Numbered from the stretch's first letter, positions 9,043-19,345 are shown. The stretch is DNA of 64,000 nucleotides from Spirosoma sp. KUDC1026 (GCF_013375035.1 NZ_CP056032.1:2894001-2958000), one strand, 5' to 3'. The notes: generated by a model from the sequence alone, not told the origin. Program-made: numbers and translations.

Positions 9043-9696
9043 ATGGATGATACAGTAAATACTACGTCGCTGAAAAACATCATTTTTGACCTGGGCGACG
9101 TCATTATCCCCATCGACCTTACGGCCCCAATGCGCAACTTCGCCATGCTAGCCAACCTACCCGAAGAACAGGTTGTGGCGCTCTGGCAGGAGCATAATCT
9201 TGTTAACCAATACGAAACAGGACTAGTCGATGATGACGGATTCCGCAATCACATTCGTGAATTATTTCGGCAGGATAAAAACGCTCCGGAAGGCTGGGCT
9301 GATGAGGTAATCGACACCGCCTGGAACACAATTCTCCTCGATCTTCCCCTTAACCGCATCGAACGGGTGAAAGAACTGGGCCAGAAATACCGATTATTTC
9401 TACTTAGCAACACCAGTCCAATCCATATCCGGCAGGTCAACCGCGTATTGACCAACATGGGCGAACCGGCGCTGGAGGACCTCTTCGAGCGGGTTTTTTA
9501 TTCATACGAGGTACGACTGGCTAAGCCGTCGCCGGATATTTACCGGCACGTACTGACTGAGGCAAATCTGGTTGCTGAAGAGACGATGTTTCTGGATGAT
9601 AATGCCGCAAACATCCAGTCGGCTGCTACGTTAGGTATTCAGGCGGTGCACGTACAAGCCCCCAAAACTATTCTGGAGTACACCGCAGATTTATGA
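9043..9696 (+). CDS. HAD family hydrolase (subfamily IA, YihX-like)
   Basis: A 217-residue haloacid dehalogenase-superfamily protein, probably a small-molecule phosphatase. Motif I is FDLGDVIIP with the nucleophile Asp. An alpha-helical cap follows, then motif II in LLSNTSP, the motif III lysine in LAKPSPDIY, and motif IV FLDDNAANI. The order and length fit YihX-like sugar-phosphate or FMN phosphatases, but the substrate cannot be read from the sequence. The ATG at 9043 is preferred to a TTG at 9034. The stop codon overlaps the start of the next gene (ATGA), so the two are probably cotranslated. Confidence 0.85.
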   Translation: MDDTVNTTSLKNIIFDLGDVIIPIDLTAPMRNFAMLANLPEEQVVALWQEHNLVNQYETGLVDDDGFRNHIRELFRQDKNAPEGWADEVIDTAWNTILLDLPLNRIERVKELGQKYRLFLLSNTSPIHIRQVNRVLTNMGEPALEDLFERVFYSYEVRLAKPSPDIYRHVLTEANLVAEETMFLDDNAANIQSAATLGIQAVHVQAPKTILEYTADL

Positions 9697-10847
9697 GTGA
9701 GTCGACCAAAACGTACCTCCTTCAGGGAGGTCTTTTTATAGTTACCCTGATCACCACCACCATGGCCGGGGCCGAATGGATGTTCGAAGGGACATTCTTG
9801 CCGGTCGACGGAGTTGCCAGACTTGGCTGGGATCAGTTTCTGGCCGGGTTCCAGTTTTCGATCCCATTTCTGACTATCCTGACGGTTCATGAATTCGGAC
9901 ACTACATCGTAGCCCGGATAAACAAGGTCCGCGTTACGTTACCCTACTACATTCCTTTCTGGATCGGAATTATACAGACCATTGGTACGCTGGGGGCGTT
10001 TATTCGGATCAAAGAATACATCGATAGTCGTCGGCAGTATTTCGATATCGGGATTGCCGGGCCGTTGGCGGGCTTTGTCGTGGCGCTGGGCGTGCTCTGG
10101 TACGGCTTTACCCACCTGCCCCCGCCGGAATTTATCTTCACTATTCACCCCGAATACCAGAAATGGGGGCTCGACTATGCAAACTATGCCTACCAGAATC
10201 TGCCGCCTAACGTAGCGGTACTCAAGCTGGGCGATAGCCTGCTGTTTGGTTTTTTCAAGGAGTACGTGGCCGACCCCGCCCGCGTGCCTAATCCCTTCGA
10301 AATCATTCATTATCCTTACCTGATGGCAGGCTACATGGGCTTGTTCTTTACCTCGCTGAACCTGATTCCCATTGGTCAGCTTGACGGTGGGCATATTCTG
10401 TATGCGCTTATCGGCCGGAAAGCGTTTCAGTGGATTGCCCCGACCCTGTTTATTCTGTTCATATTCTACGCGGGACTGGGTCTGTTCAAACCAACCGACT
10501 TTGCGGTACCCACCGACAGCGCTTTCTTCGAAATGCTGGGGAATTTTGCTCTCTATATGGGATTGGTTGTACTGGCCTGTTCGAGACTTAGCACTAACCG
10601 GATGACCTCGCTGCTGATTGCTCTGAGTATCATCGTTGTGCAACTGGTACTGACCTGGATCTGGCCGACGCTGGAAGGCTACGCGGGTTTTGTCGCCTTT
10701 GCCTTTATCCTGGGCCGAGTACTGGGTGTGTATCATCCCGAAACAACATTGCAGGAGCCGCTGGACACGAAACGGCAACTGCTGGGCTGGCTGGCTCTCG
10801 TGATCTTCGTATTGAGTTTTAGTCCGCAGCCGTTCCAGGCTATCTGA
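9693..10847 (+). CDS. Site-2 protease family membrane metalloprotease (M50)
   Basis: A 384-residue multi-pass membrane protein with the M50 zinc motif HEFGHYI near residue 66. The third-ligand motif NLIPIGQLDGGH lies near residue 230. Several hydrophobic segments lie before, between and after these motifs. Members cleave substrates within the membrane, often to release regulators; the substrate here is unknown. There is no PDZ domain. The gene overlaps the HAD gene by four bases. A shared terminator follows. Confidence 0.88.
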   Translation: MSESTKTYLLQGGLFIVTLITTTMAGAEWMFEGTFLPVDGVARLGWDQFLAGFQFSIPFLTILTVHEFGHYIVARINKVRVTLPYYIPFWIGIIQTIGTLGAFIRIKEYIDSRRQYFDIGIAGPLAGFVVALGVLWYGFTHLPPPEFIFTIHPEYQKWGLDYANYAYQNLPPNVAVLKLGDSLLFGFFKEYVADPARVPNPFEIIHYPYLMAGYMGLFFTSLNLIPIGQLDGGHILYALIGRKAFQWIAPTLFILFIFYAGLGLFKPTDFAVPTDSAFFEMLGNFALYMGLVVLACSRLSTNRMTSLLIALSIIVVQLVLTWIWPTLEGYAGFVAFAFILGRVLGVYHPETTLQEPLDTKRQLLGWLALVIFVLSFSPQPFQAI

Positions 10848-10866
10848 GCAGGATGATAGAAATGAC

Positions 10867-10916
10867 AAAACCGGTCTGGTAACTGTCTCCGTAAGACATT
10901 GACCAGACCGGTTTTT
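10867..10916. terminator. Bidirectional terminator between the M50 gene and the 10938 gene
   Basis: A 14-bp perfect stem (867-880 with 902-915 of the 10 kb block) begins with AAAA and ends in TTTTT, so it can act for both convergent genes. Confidence 0.85.
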
Positions 10917-10937
10917 ATTGATAAAAAATAGGTGAGC

Positions 10938-11321
10938 TTACTCAAACGAACTAAACTCAATCCGCGATAACTCGTAATTGCCCAGCTTCTTATACTTGTT
11001 TAATAGCTCCTGGCGATGTTGTTCCGCCTGTTCTGCCGTGTAATACCTGTTAAGATCGCTGGTGCACGTTTCATTGGTAGAGCTGCAATTCTGACTGATA
11101 AAGTGGCCAAACTTCTGAAGCACTGTCTGGATTTCACGCTCTTCGTTTCCTGTGGCAATTCGCACATCCGTATATACCAGTTTCAACTTACCTGAATCGT
11201 TCTGCCGGGGTACCTCTTTGGAGTAGCAGAAATAATAATTGGCCACGGGGTCCAACGACTTAGACTGGGTGAAAAGCAGACAGGTTGTGCTTAGAGCGAT
11301 AACGGTAATTAACTTTTTCAT
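10938..11321 (-). CDS. Small exported protein of unknown function
   Basis: A 127-residue protein starting MKKLITVIALSTTCLLFTQ, a clear N-terminal signal segment. An ATG nine bases upstream (11330) is possible but spoils the signal. The mature part is polar, with Cys residues near CYSKE, NCSSTNETCTS, and a basic-acidic helix near the end. I do not recognise a family. It is probably periplasmic or surface-exposed. It stands alone, converging on the protease gene. Confidence 0.65.
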   Translation of the reverse strand: MKKLITVIALSTTCLLFTQSKSLDPVANYYFCYSKEVPRQNDSGKLKLVYTDVRIATGNEEREIQTVLQKFGHFISQNCSSTNETCTSDLNRYYTAEQAEQHRQELLNKYKKLGNYELSRIEFSSFE

Positions 11322-11581
11322 AGCAGACAATTGACGAGGGTCTAGTACTCAATTCAGCGATTCAGTAACCTAGTACTACTATAGCAATATAAATGAAAAA
11401 TGAAGATGTGCGGATGCCCTATTAAAATGGCCAGCAAAATAGGGTAATCTGTAAAAACCGTGTTCTGGTACGACTAATAAGTTGATACTCTGCGTAGTTT
11501 TGTCAACGTAATGTGCTGGAAATACCCGTAGAAACCTGTAGGTTTGCTTTCCATTCGGTCGGTTTTCGGTGGTTCAACGGC

Positions 11582-12982
11582 ATGATAATCCTGTCAACTT
11601 ATACCAGTTTACGGCTTTTTCTGGACGGTATGCTGTGCATGATGGCGTTGTACGCGCTGCTCAGCTTCGTGCAACTGCGTAAACCGATATACTGGCAGTA
11701 TGCTCTTTACATTGTCTGCATGATCGTTGATCTGCAGTTTAGTGACCAGGGATACGGCCGGACCGATTACCAGCCGGGAACCTACTATCCTGAAACCTTC
11801 GTGGAGTCGCTGGCCTACGTGCTTTACATTCGGTTTGCCATCCTGTTTATCAATCCGGCCCAGCAGGACCCGCTGACGTATCGAATCATGAAGCTGGTGA
11901 TGGCTGGTTTTGCCGTGGCGCTGGCAATTGACACCATCCTGTGGCTGGCCAACGTAGCAATCCCGGTACGTAGTAACGTCTATATGGGTAGTCGGCTGCT
12001 CATTTGCGGGGTGGGCCTGGTGCTGGTGCCGCGTATTTTCCGGCTTCGCAATCCGGTTGTTTCCTATTTTGTCGCGGGTTCGTTACTGCTGATCATTGGC
12101 TCGATTGCGGCTTTGCTTACGAACTATATGCCCTTCAGCGACCACCTGACTTCGGCCGAAGCCATGCGGTACCCCGTCGTAGCGCTTCAGATCGGGGTGG
12201 TGGGCGAGGTGCTTTGTTTTACGCTGGGTATGTCGTTGCGGCATCGCCGGAATGAGCAGGAAAAGATTCAGTACCAGGCTCAGCTGATCGAACAACTGCG
12301 CGACAATGAGCAGAAACAGGAAAAACTCAAACGCATCCGCGACGACATTGCCCGCGATCTGCACGACGACATCGGGGGCGACCTGAACAGCCTGAATGTC
12401 CTGAGTCAGGTAGCGGTTCGGCAGGTAAAAACCGAGCCCGGCCTGGCGATCGACACCATTCAGACTATTGGCCAGACGGCCCGGCAGGTTGTGGCGACTA
12501 TGCGCGAAATTGTGTGGAGCTTAAATGCAGCCCAGACCTCGCTCGAAAGTTTCAGCTACCGCCTGCGCGAAACTGCCCGGATTCTGTTCGAACACCAGCC
12601 GACCAAACTGCATTTGTCGCTGGATATCGACGACGACTGGCTGCTGCCAGCCGAAGGGCGCCGGGACCTGTTCCTGATGACGAAAGAGATGATGCACAAT
12701 GTTATCCGCCACGCCGAAGCCCGTAACGTTTACGTCAGTATGCACGTTGAGAAGCAGACGCTCTACCTGATCGTCCGGGACGATGGGCGCGGCTTTATAA
12801 CGGCGGCAAACGACGGACAGAATGGCAACGGCCTGCGGAGTATGCAGCAGCGAGCCAGTGCTCTCAACGGCGAACTGAGCCTGACATCAGAACCCGGTCG
12901 GGGAACCACGGCCTGTTTTCAATGCCCGTTAACTGCGGAACTGACGGTGCAGGAGATGCTGTCAAACGTTACGGAAGTTTAG
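11582..12982 (+). CDS. Sensor histidine kinase with 7TM sensor region (HisKA_3 type)
   Basis: A 466-residue protein. Six to seven hydrophobic helices (residues about 1-225) form a 7TMR-like membrane sensor without a large periplasmic domain. A short coiled coil leads into the LuxR-type dimerisation/phosphoacceptor motif RDLHDDIGGDLNSL. The ATPase domain follows, with EMMHNVIRHAEA (N box), DDGRGF and GNGLRSMQQRA. It should autophosphorylate on the His and pass phosphate to a NarL-type response regulator, but none is adjacent, so it is an orphan. A GTG at 11513 would extend the frame by 23 residues; the ATG at 11582 is preferred because the first helix starts there. Its 3' end overlaps the convergent exonuclease gene by 14 bp. 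Confidence 0.85.
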   Translation: MIILSTYTSLRLFLDGMLCMMALYALLSFVQLRKPIYWQYALYIVCMIVDLQFSDQGYGRTDYQPGTYYPETFVESLAYVLYIRFAILFINPAQQDPLTYRIMKLVMAGFAVALAIDTILWLANVAIPVRSNVYMGSRLLICGVGLVLVPRIFRLRNPVVSYFVAGSLLLIIGSIAALLTNYMPFSDHLTSAEAMRYPVVALQIGVVGEVLCFTLGMSLRHRRNEQEKIQYQAQLIEQLRDNEQKQEKLKRIRDDIARDLHDDIGGDLNSLNVLSQVAVRQVKTEPGLAIDTIQTIGQTARQVVATMREIVWSLNAAQTSLESFSYRLRETARILFEHQPTKLHLSLDIDDDWLLPAEGRRDLFLMTKEMMHNVIRHAEARNVYVSMHVEKQTLYLIVRDDGRGFITAANDGQNGNGLRSMQQRASALNGELSLTSEPGRGTTACFQCPLTAELTVQEMLSNVTEV

Positions 12983-13583
12983 CCCGTTCAGCCAGTTTGA
13001 AAACTTCCTTCAGGCATTTGGCCGTCAGGACAGAGTCCTCCAGCGCATTATGAAATCCATCCTCCCGCGCAAAGCCAAAGTAGTTGGCAATGGCTGTCAG
13101 GCTTAATCGATCAGGGACTTTGCGTCCGTTGGCTTTCAGGATTCGGAACGTAAAGTAGCTCAGCGTATGCAAATCGAGCAGCACCCGTGAATACGGCCAC
13201 TTCTGTTTCTCGTACCGATACGCTTCTTTCAGAAAATTGACGTCGTTGATCACACTCTGTCCGCAGATCACTACGTCGCGCAGGTAAGGCGTACGGTCCA
13301 GCTGCCCTTTCGGAACGCGCAGGCCCAGTTTCTCACACACCCATTCTTCCATCTCGGGCAGTACGTCGTAGATCATGGGCGCGTCGTCCAGATCGGCCAG
13401 CGACAGGTTATGGATTTTCTCGGACGACGACGAGAAGGCGTCTTTGTTCTCAGGGTACACGTTCGTCAGATACTGGCCTTTTTCAACCCAGTTATCGTCG
13501 AAGAGGACCGCACCAATCTGAATGATTTCGTTATAATCCGGCTCAGGGCCGGTCATTTCCAGGTCGAGTACTAAGTAAGACAT
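12969..13583 (-). CDS. 3'-5' exonuclease of the DEDDh family
   Basis: A 204-residue protein with the DnaQ-like exonuclease core. Motif I is LDLEMTGPEP, motif II contains the Asp in VINDVNFL, and motif III is HNALEDSVLT, with the His and Asp of the DEDDh class. Such proteins remove nucleotides from 3' ends in repair or RNA turnover. It lacks polymerase-linked domains, so it is not DnaQ itself with certainty. The gene is convergent with the histidine kinase and overlaps its tail by 14 bp. Confidence 0.82.
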   Translation of the reverse strand: MSYLVLDLEMTGPEPDYNEIIQIGAVLFDDNWVEKGQYLTNVYPENKDAFSSSSEKIHNLSLADLDDAPMIYDVLPEMEEWVCEKLGLRVPKGQLDRTPYLRDVVICGQSVINDVNFLKEAYRYEKQKWPYSRVLLDLHTLSYFTFRILKANGRKVPDRLSLTAIANYFGFAREDGFHNALEDSVLTAKCLKEVFKLAERAKLP

Positions 13584-13720
13584 GGTGGCAAAATGTTAAC
13601 TAAAGTTCGCTGTGATTAACAGATATTGAAATTTGAAAAAGAATATGAAAAATAATTCAACAATTTTTCGTGGAGAAAACTTTTTGGTAGCCCTGCTGGT
13701 TTACTTATCAACTGCCTCAC
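13584..13720. other. Intergenic spacer upstream of the exonuclease gene
   Basis: AT-rich spacer between the exonuclease start and the terminator of the FUSC gene. A 63-codon plus-strand frame (13633-13824) crosses the terminator and the FUSC gene end and is not credible as a gene. Confidence 0.4.
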
Positions 13721-13754
13721 AAAAGATCCCTGGCCCTTCAAGGCCGGGGATTTT
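13721..13754 (-). terminator. Terminator at the end of the FUSC gene
   Basis: A 10-bp stem with one G-T wobble (726-735 with 742-751 of the 13 kb block) is followed on the minus strand by TTTT. The stop codon of the FUSC gene (13738-13740) lies in the loop. A T-rich tail also exists on the plus strand. Confidence 0.75.
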
Positions 13755-14574
13755 CGTTTTCCGGGATCAGCACCGGCGCTGTCCGTTTTTTTGCTCCTGC
13801 CGGATCAGTTACGCGCTCAATTAGTTTGCCAATGTCGCTGCTGACCTGCTGAATAAATTTCAATTGCTCTTCCAGCAGCGGATCGTCCGAAACAGCCGTT
13901 CCGGCTTCGTTGCTGCTGATGTCCGGGCTAACACGCTCGGCCGAAACCCCAAATCGACGCAATCCCTCCGTCAGGCTAAATAAGCCCCGTTTTACAGGCC
14001 GAATAATCGACGCGGTGTACGTTTTGGGTTCGCTGAACACCAGCCCCGACATAATCGTCGCGATGTTTGCCGACAGAATATGATTCAGTACTACAAATTC
14101 GTGAATCAGCTTTTCGTTTCGCTGGGTGTGCTTCGGTTCCGAGACCATACGCTCGAAGGAGGCCGACAGGTTAGCAGACGTAACATATACTTCCTTACGC
14201 GCCAGTTTGTAATCCACCGGCTGGATACGCTTTCCCCGCAGGCCATCGAGCAGAAGATTCAGATACCGGATGTTAGCGGTCAGAATTGCCCGCATGGGGG
14301 TAATGAGCTGTTCGGACTCCCAGCGCGGAAACAGCAGGTAGCCCGTTACGAGTGCAATGAGGCCCCCGAAAATCGTATCCAGAAAACGTTCTTCGGCCGC
14401 CCCGATGTAATTGACGCCTGAAAAGCTGAACACAATCAATACGAAGGGCGTCAGGCAGAAAACCATCACGATGTAATTTGTCCGCTGGGTACTGTAAGCG
14501 CCGATCATGAACAGCACCATGAGCGCAAACTGAATAGGCTTATCGGGGATGAATGTCAGGATCAGGAGACCCAC
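13738..14574 (-). CDS. FUSC family membrane protein, C-terminal part (frameshifted)
   Basis: About 278 codons that continue the FUSC-family protein begun in the 14562-15923 frame. It carries the last membrane helices (near FALMVLFMIGAYS and VMVFCLTPFVLIV) and a cytoplasmic C-terminal helical domain. Its only possible start is a GTG at 14574 that lies inside the homopolymer-linked junction. The sequence GLLILTFIPDKP is what should directly follow the Ala-Gly-Gly of the upstream frame. It is therefore best read as the detached second half of one gene, not an independent gene. It could still be made by -1 frameshifting on the G run. Confidence 0.7.
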   Translation of the reverse strand: MGLLILTFIPDKPIQFALMVLFMIGAYSTQRTNYIVMVFCLTPFVLIVFSFSGVNYIGAAEERFLDTIFGGLIALVTGYLLFPRWESEQLITPMRAILTANIRYLNLLLDGLRGKRIQPVDYKLARKEVYVTSANLSASFERMVSEPKHTQRNEKLIHEFVVLNHILSANIATIMSGLVFSEPKTYTASIIRPVKRGLFSLTEGLRRFGVSAERVSPDISSNEAGTAVSDDPLLEEQLKFIQQVSSDIGKLIERVTDPAGAKKRTAPVLIPENENPRP

Positions 14575-15923
14575 TGCCCCCCCGCCAGCGTACCGCTGAT
14601 GCGCTCGATGTTCCGCTGTTTGGTCAAACTAAACGCGGGTTTCAGAATGACGGAGATCGTCAGCAGCACCCAGTAACTGTGATGGCCGTAGGGGAGAAGC
14701 TTCGTAAACACATAGCCAAACAGCATGGCCAGCGACACCCGGATAGCGTACCGGAAAGCCAGAGATTCGAGCGTCAGGTTGTCGACCAGCGATTTGATGC
14801 TGATAACCTGGTGGGAGACAAACCGACCAAATTCCAGTTCCTCGCGGGTGGTTTGCTTTGGGGTAGGGGCTACCAGATTATTCTGAATGGCGGTCAGACG
14901 CTGGCTCAGATTTCGCAGACTAACGAGCACTTTCTTCAAAACCAGCACGCTGCCTTCCTGATCGCTCAGCGCGTCGATGCGCTGTTTAAGCGCTTCGAGT
15001 TCTGGCAGAAAGTCTCTCGGGGATCGGCTTAATACGGGTGACTGGATCGCCAGGCCAATGTGGTCGAGCTCAATGGCCAGCCGACGAATCAGGTGTGAAA
15101 CATCGTCCAGAATCCCTGTTGGCCCAAAGCGCTCCCGAATATCGGAATAGTCGTAGTACATGGCCAGAATCTGCTCATACAGGTCCATAACATCCACAAA
15201 CGTCAGCAGAAGTACACGGCCCGTTCGGGTGGTTTCGGCCACAAAGCGTCGGCTTTTAAAGAGCACTTCCCGTACGGCGTCCTGTTTTTCGCTGACAGCT
15301 ACCTGCTGCGCCACCAGATGCCGGTAATCATCGTCCAGCCGGGTCGATATGGAATAGAAATCGGCTTTGATCTGCATGAACTTGGCAATCTCGTGGATGC
15401 ACTGCCCCAGCGCCTGCTGACCCAGGCGGTACGGCTGCAGTCGGGACATCAGCAGGCTGATCGCCATGTACCAGCTTCCTCCCGCCAGTACCAGCAGGCT
15501 TTCTATTATAACCCCGGTTGCATCCAGCGGCCGGTCGAGCATCAGGATCATGATCAGCGAGGCCGCGTTTCCAACTGAAGTAGCCCGGGTGCCGTAAACG
15601 GCAAACATGGAAAAGATAAAGGAGAAGACAACAACCTCTGCGCCCAGTACGTAGTCATTCATCCGGGCAAAGCCCGTTACCAGCGTTACCAGAAAACTCA
15701 GTCCGATGGTAGTCAGCATACTGTTCCGGCGGTGCAGCACCGGCCCCGGAGCATCGCTGATGCTGACGGTCAGCGCCCCCAGCGACATCGCCATACCCGT
15801 AGCCAGCTGCCCAAACTGATTCAGTAGCAGCGAGGGTAACAGAATGGACAACGTAATACGCAGCCCATCCGAGAAGTACTGGCTGGAAAGAAAGTAGCTG
15901 ACCTGCCGGGCGCGTCTGTTCAT
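14562..15923 (-). CDS. FUSC family (YccS/YhfK-like) membrane protein, N-terminal part, frameshifted
   Basis: A 453-codon frame with two blocks of hydrophobic helices around a large cytoplasmic helical domain, as in FUSC/YccS-type putative efflux or envelope proteins of roughly 700-750 residues. The first block covers about residues 18-165. The second begins near residue 395 (YAIRVSLAMLFGYVF). The frame ends abnormally soon after ERISGTLAGG with QWVS and a stop. Inserting one base in the run of seven C (plus strand, 14577-14583) restores AGG-AVGLLILTF and joins the 13738-14574 frame into one protein of about 728 residues. Either the gene is a pseudogene, is phase-variable or programmed to frameshift, or the assembly has a homopolymer error. 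Confidence 0.78.
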   Translation of the reverse strand: MNRRARQVSYFLSSQYFSDGLRITLSILLPSLLLNQFGQLATGMAMSLGALTVSISDAPGPVLHRRNSMLTTIGLSFLVTLVTGFARMNDYVLGAEVVVFSFIFSMFAVYGTRATSVGNAASLIMILMLDRPLDATGVIIESLLVLAGGSWYMAISLLMSRLQPYRLGQQALGQCIHEIAKFMQIKADFYSISTRLDDDYRHLVAQQVAVSEKQDAVREVLFKSRRFVAETTRTGRVLLLTFVDVMDLYEQILAMYYDYSDIRERFGPTGILDDVSHLIRRLAIELDHIGLAIQSPVLSRSPRDFLPELEALKQRIDALSDQEGSVLVLKKVLVSLRNLSQRLTAIQNNLVAPTPKQTTREELEFGRFVSHQVISIKSLVDNLTLESLAFRYAIRVSLAMLFGYVFTKLLPYGHHSYWVLLTISVILKPAFSLTKQRNIERISGTLAGGQWVS

Positions 15924-15934
15924 GGGTGTTGATG

Positions 15935-15980
15935 GAAAAAAAACCTGTACAGAAGCGGTACTTACCGGGTCTATACAGGT
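15935..15980 (-). terminator. Terminator after rpiB
   Basis: On the minus strand ACCTGTA pairs with TACAGGT around an inner CGGTA/TACCG hairpin, followed by eight T. It separates rpiB from the FUSC gene. Confidence 0.75.
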
Positions 15981-16039
15981 CGGATTCGTACGGGCAGAGG
16001 CAAAAGCCGCCCCGATACGCTGAAGTATTAAGGGCGAAG

Positions 16040-16468
16040 CTACGCGTCCAGTTCCTGAATGCGCGCTACGTGGCGACCTCCCTCGAAAGGTGTATCGAGC
16101 CAGATTTTAATGATGTTGAGCGCCGTTTCCTGGGTCATCATCCGCTCGCCGATGGAAATAACGTTGGCGTCGTTGTGTTTCCGGCAGAGCTGAGCCGACT
16201 CTTCGTTCCAGCACAGACCACACCGAACGCCTTTGATGCGGTTCGCCATCATGGCTTCGCCGTTGCCGGAGCCACCCAGAACAACCCCCCGCTCTACATC
16301 ACCAGCCGCGACCGCTTCGGCAACGGGCCGGATAAACAGCGGATAATCAACCGGTTCTTCCGAATAGGTTCCTTTGTCAACCACCTCATGGCCGAGGCTG
16401 GTCAGCAGTTCTTTGATGGCTTCTTTGTAACGGAAACCGGCGTGGTCGGAGCCGATAGCAATTTTCAT
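16040..16468 (-). CDS. rpiB: Ribose 5-phosphate isomerase B
   Basis: A 142-residue RpiB/LacAB-family protein that interconverts ribose 5-phosphate and ribulose 5-phosphate in the pentose phosphate pathway. The start MKIAIGSDHAG contains the substrate-binding Asp-His. The catalytic loop reads GGSGNGEAMMANR instead of the Cys-containing CGTGIG loop of E. coli RpiB. This is the variant known from Mycobacterium tuberculosis, where a Glu acts as the base (here about E71). HNDANVISIGERM and FEGGRHVARI near the end are also typical. It is divergent from zwf, which together with pgl gives a pentose phosphate cluster. Confidence 0.92.
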   Translation of the reverse strand: MKIAIGSDHAGFRYKEAIKELLTSLGHEVVDKGTYSEEPVDYPLFIRPVAEAVAAGDVERGVVLGGSGNGEAMMANRIKGVRCGLCWNEESAQLCRKHNDANVISIGERMMTQETALNIIKIWLDTPFEGGRHVARIQELDA

Positions 16469-16496
16469 GGGTGCACAGACTGAAATTAGTGAGGGT

Positions 16497-16504
16497 CAAA
16501 AGTA
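16497..16504 (-). promoter_or_regulatory. Putative -7 element of rpiB
   Basis: TACTTTTG on the minus strand, 28 bp before the ATG at 16468. No -33 box at standard spacing was identified. Confidence 0.4.
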
Positions 16505-16595
16505 GCAGAATCAGCTACCAAGATGAAACCTTAGTGTACTAAACTTGTTCAGAACAGAGGTGCTCAATAATTTGCGACCTCTACACAACCAAGTT

Positions 16596-18095
<1,500 letters not shown>

Positions 18096-18100
18096 TAGCT

Positions 18101-18457
18101 ATGAATACGAACGCATCGGCACCCTTTTCGACGCCCAACTTCGTTAATGAGCAGCATGTCCCCTGGGAAGCTGCGGGCGAAGGCATAAAGCGTAAGATCC
18201 TGGTCTACGACGCCAATCTGATGCTGGTAAAAGTAGCTTTCGAGGCAGGGGCAGTCGGGACTGTTCATCACCATGAGCACACGCAGATGAGCTACGTCGA
18301 AAGTGGTACGTTTGCCATCACCATTGCCGACGAAACCCGGATCTTGCAGAAGGGCGACACGTTTTACGTTCCGTCGAACGTTCGGCATGGGGCGCTTTGC
18401 CAGGAAGCCGGGGTGCTGATCGATATATTTTCGCCCATGCGCGAGGACTTCATTTAA
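18101..18457 (+). CDS. Cupin domain protein
   Basis: A 118-residue single-domain cupin. Motif 1 reads VHHHEHTQMSYVESGTF, carrying the metal-binding His and Glu residues, and motif 2 has VPSNVRHG. Small cupins bind a metal and a small molecule, as enzymes or as sugar-binding accessory proteins. The specific role is unknown. It is translationally close between zwf (5 bp) and pgl (31 bp), which suggests a function linked to gluconate or lactone metabolism, such as sugar-acid or hexose-phosphate handling; that is inference. Confidence 0.85.
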   Translation: MNTNASAPFSTPNFVNEQHVPWEAAGEGIKRKILVYDANLMLVKVAFEAGAVGTVHHHEHTQMSYVESGTFAITIADETRILQKGDTFYVPSNVRHGALCQEAGVLIDIFSPMREDFI

Positions 18458-18488
18458 CGCTGTTATAGGCCGAAAACGGCCAGATGCT

Positions 18489-19217
18489 ATGCAACTGATT
18501 GTTAAAAAGAATCCAACCGATCTGGCCAAAGCCGCGGCTGATTTCATTGTCAAACGTATTAAGGACGTACTGAAAAAACAGGATCGGTTTACGATTGCGC
18601 TCTCGGGCGGCAGTACGCCCAAGGCGCTGCACGAACTGCTGGCCCATGCGCCTTATGTCGACCAGATTCCCTGGCTGCAACTGCACGTTTTCTGGGGTGA
18701 CGAACGCTACGTCCCCATTGACGATGACCAGAGTAATGCGGGCATGGCCTACGATACGTTACTGGGACACGTCTACACGCCCGAAGAACAGATTCACGTC
18801 TGGAAAACGGAACTTGAACCGGAGGACGCTGCGGCCGACTACGATAAAACGCTGCACGCGTATTTTGGCGAGACCGGCCCAACCTTCGATCTGGTGCTGC
18901 TGGGAATGGGCGACGACGGGCATACGTTATCCCTGTTTCCCGGTACGGAAGTTGTGCACGAAGACAAAGCCTGGACGAAAGCGTATTTCCTGAATAAGCA
19001 GGATATGTACCGCCTGACGCTAACGGCGCCCATCGTGAACCGCGCGTCCTGCGTTCTGTTCCTGGTGGCCGGTCCGAAAAAGGCTGATCCGCTGCACGCA
19101 GTGCTGGAAGGAGAATATCAGCCCGATACGTATCCCTCGCAGGTGATCAAACCCGCCGAGGGTGATTTGGTCTGGATGGTCGACGAGAAAGCAGCCAGCA
19201 AACTAACGAACAACTAA
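18489..19217 (+). CDS. pgl: 6-phosphogluconolactonase
   Basis: A 242-residue protein of the Pgl/DevB family (glucosamine-6-phosphate isomerase fold). It hydrolyses 6-phosphogluconolactone to 6-phosphogluconate, the step after Zwf. Motifs include IALSGGSTPKALHELL (phosphate binding), FWGDERYVP with the DERxVP signature, and LLGMGDDGHTLSLFPG with the catalytic Asp/His. It is the third gene of the zwf-cupin-pgl operon and is followed by a strong terminator. Confidence 0.95.
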   Translation: MQLIVKKNPTDLAKAAADFIVKRIKDVLKKQDRFTIALSGGSTPKALHELLAHAPYVDQIPWLQLHVFWGDERYVPIDDDQSNAGMAYDTLLGHVYTPEEQIHVWKTELEPEDAAADYDKTLHAYFGETGPTFDLVLLGMGDDGHTLSLFPGTEVVHEDKAWTKAYFLNKQDMYRLTLTAPIVNRASCVLFLVAGPKKADPLHAVLEGEYQPDTYPSQVIKPAEGDLVWMVDEKAASKLTNN

Positions 19218-19240
19218 CTACGCCAGGTTCTCAGTAGATG

Positions 19241-19270
19241 AAGGCCCGCCGGTTCACCGGCGGGCCTTCT
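19241..19270 (+). terminator. Terminator of the zwf-cupin-pgl operon
   Basis: An 11-bp GC-rich stem (from 19241, ending 19268) with loop GTTCAC, followed by a T-containing tail. Confidence 0.75.
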
Positions 19271-19345
19271 GCTTCTTACCGGTTTTATAAATCAATTCGG
19301 AACGCTTCAATTAGTGCATAGGACAAGAAAAGTAAGGTTTTGTAA

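Noticed and set aside
9939-10868. 309-codon minus-strand frame within the M50 protease gene
   Set aside because: Antisense to the protease with its zinc motifs; composition is not protein-like.
13633-13824. 63-codon plus-strand frame
   Set aside because: It runs through a terminator hairpin into the FUSC gene end and has no credible protein features.
15926-16483. 185-codon plus-strand frame over rpiB
   Set aside because: It crosses the rpiB terminator and is antisense to rpiB, whose motifs are clear.
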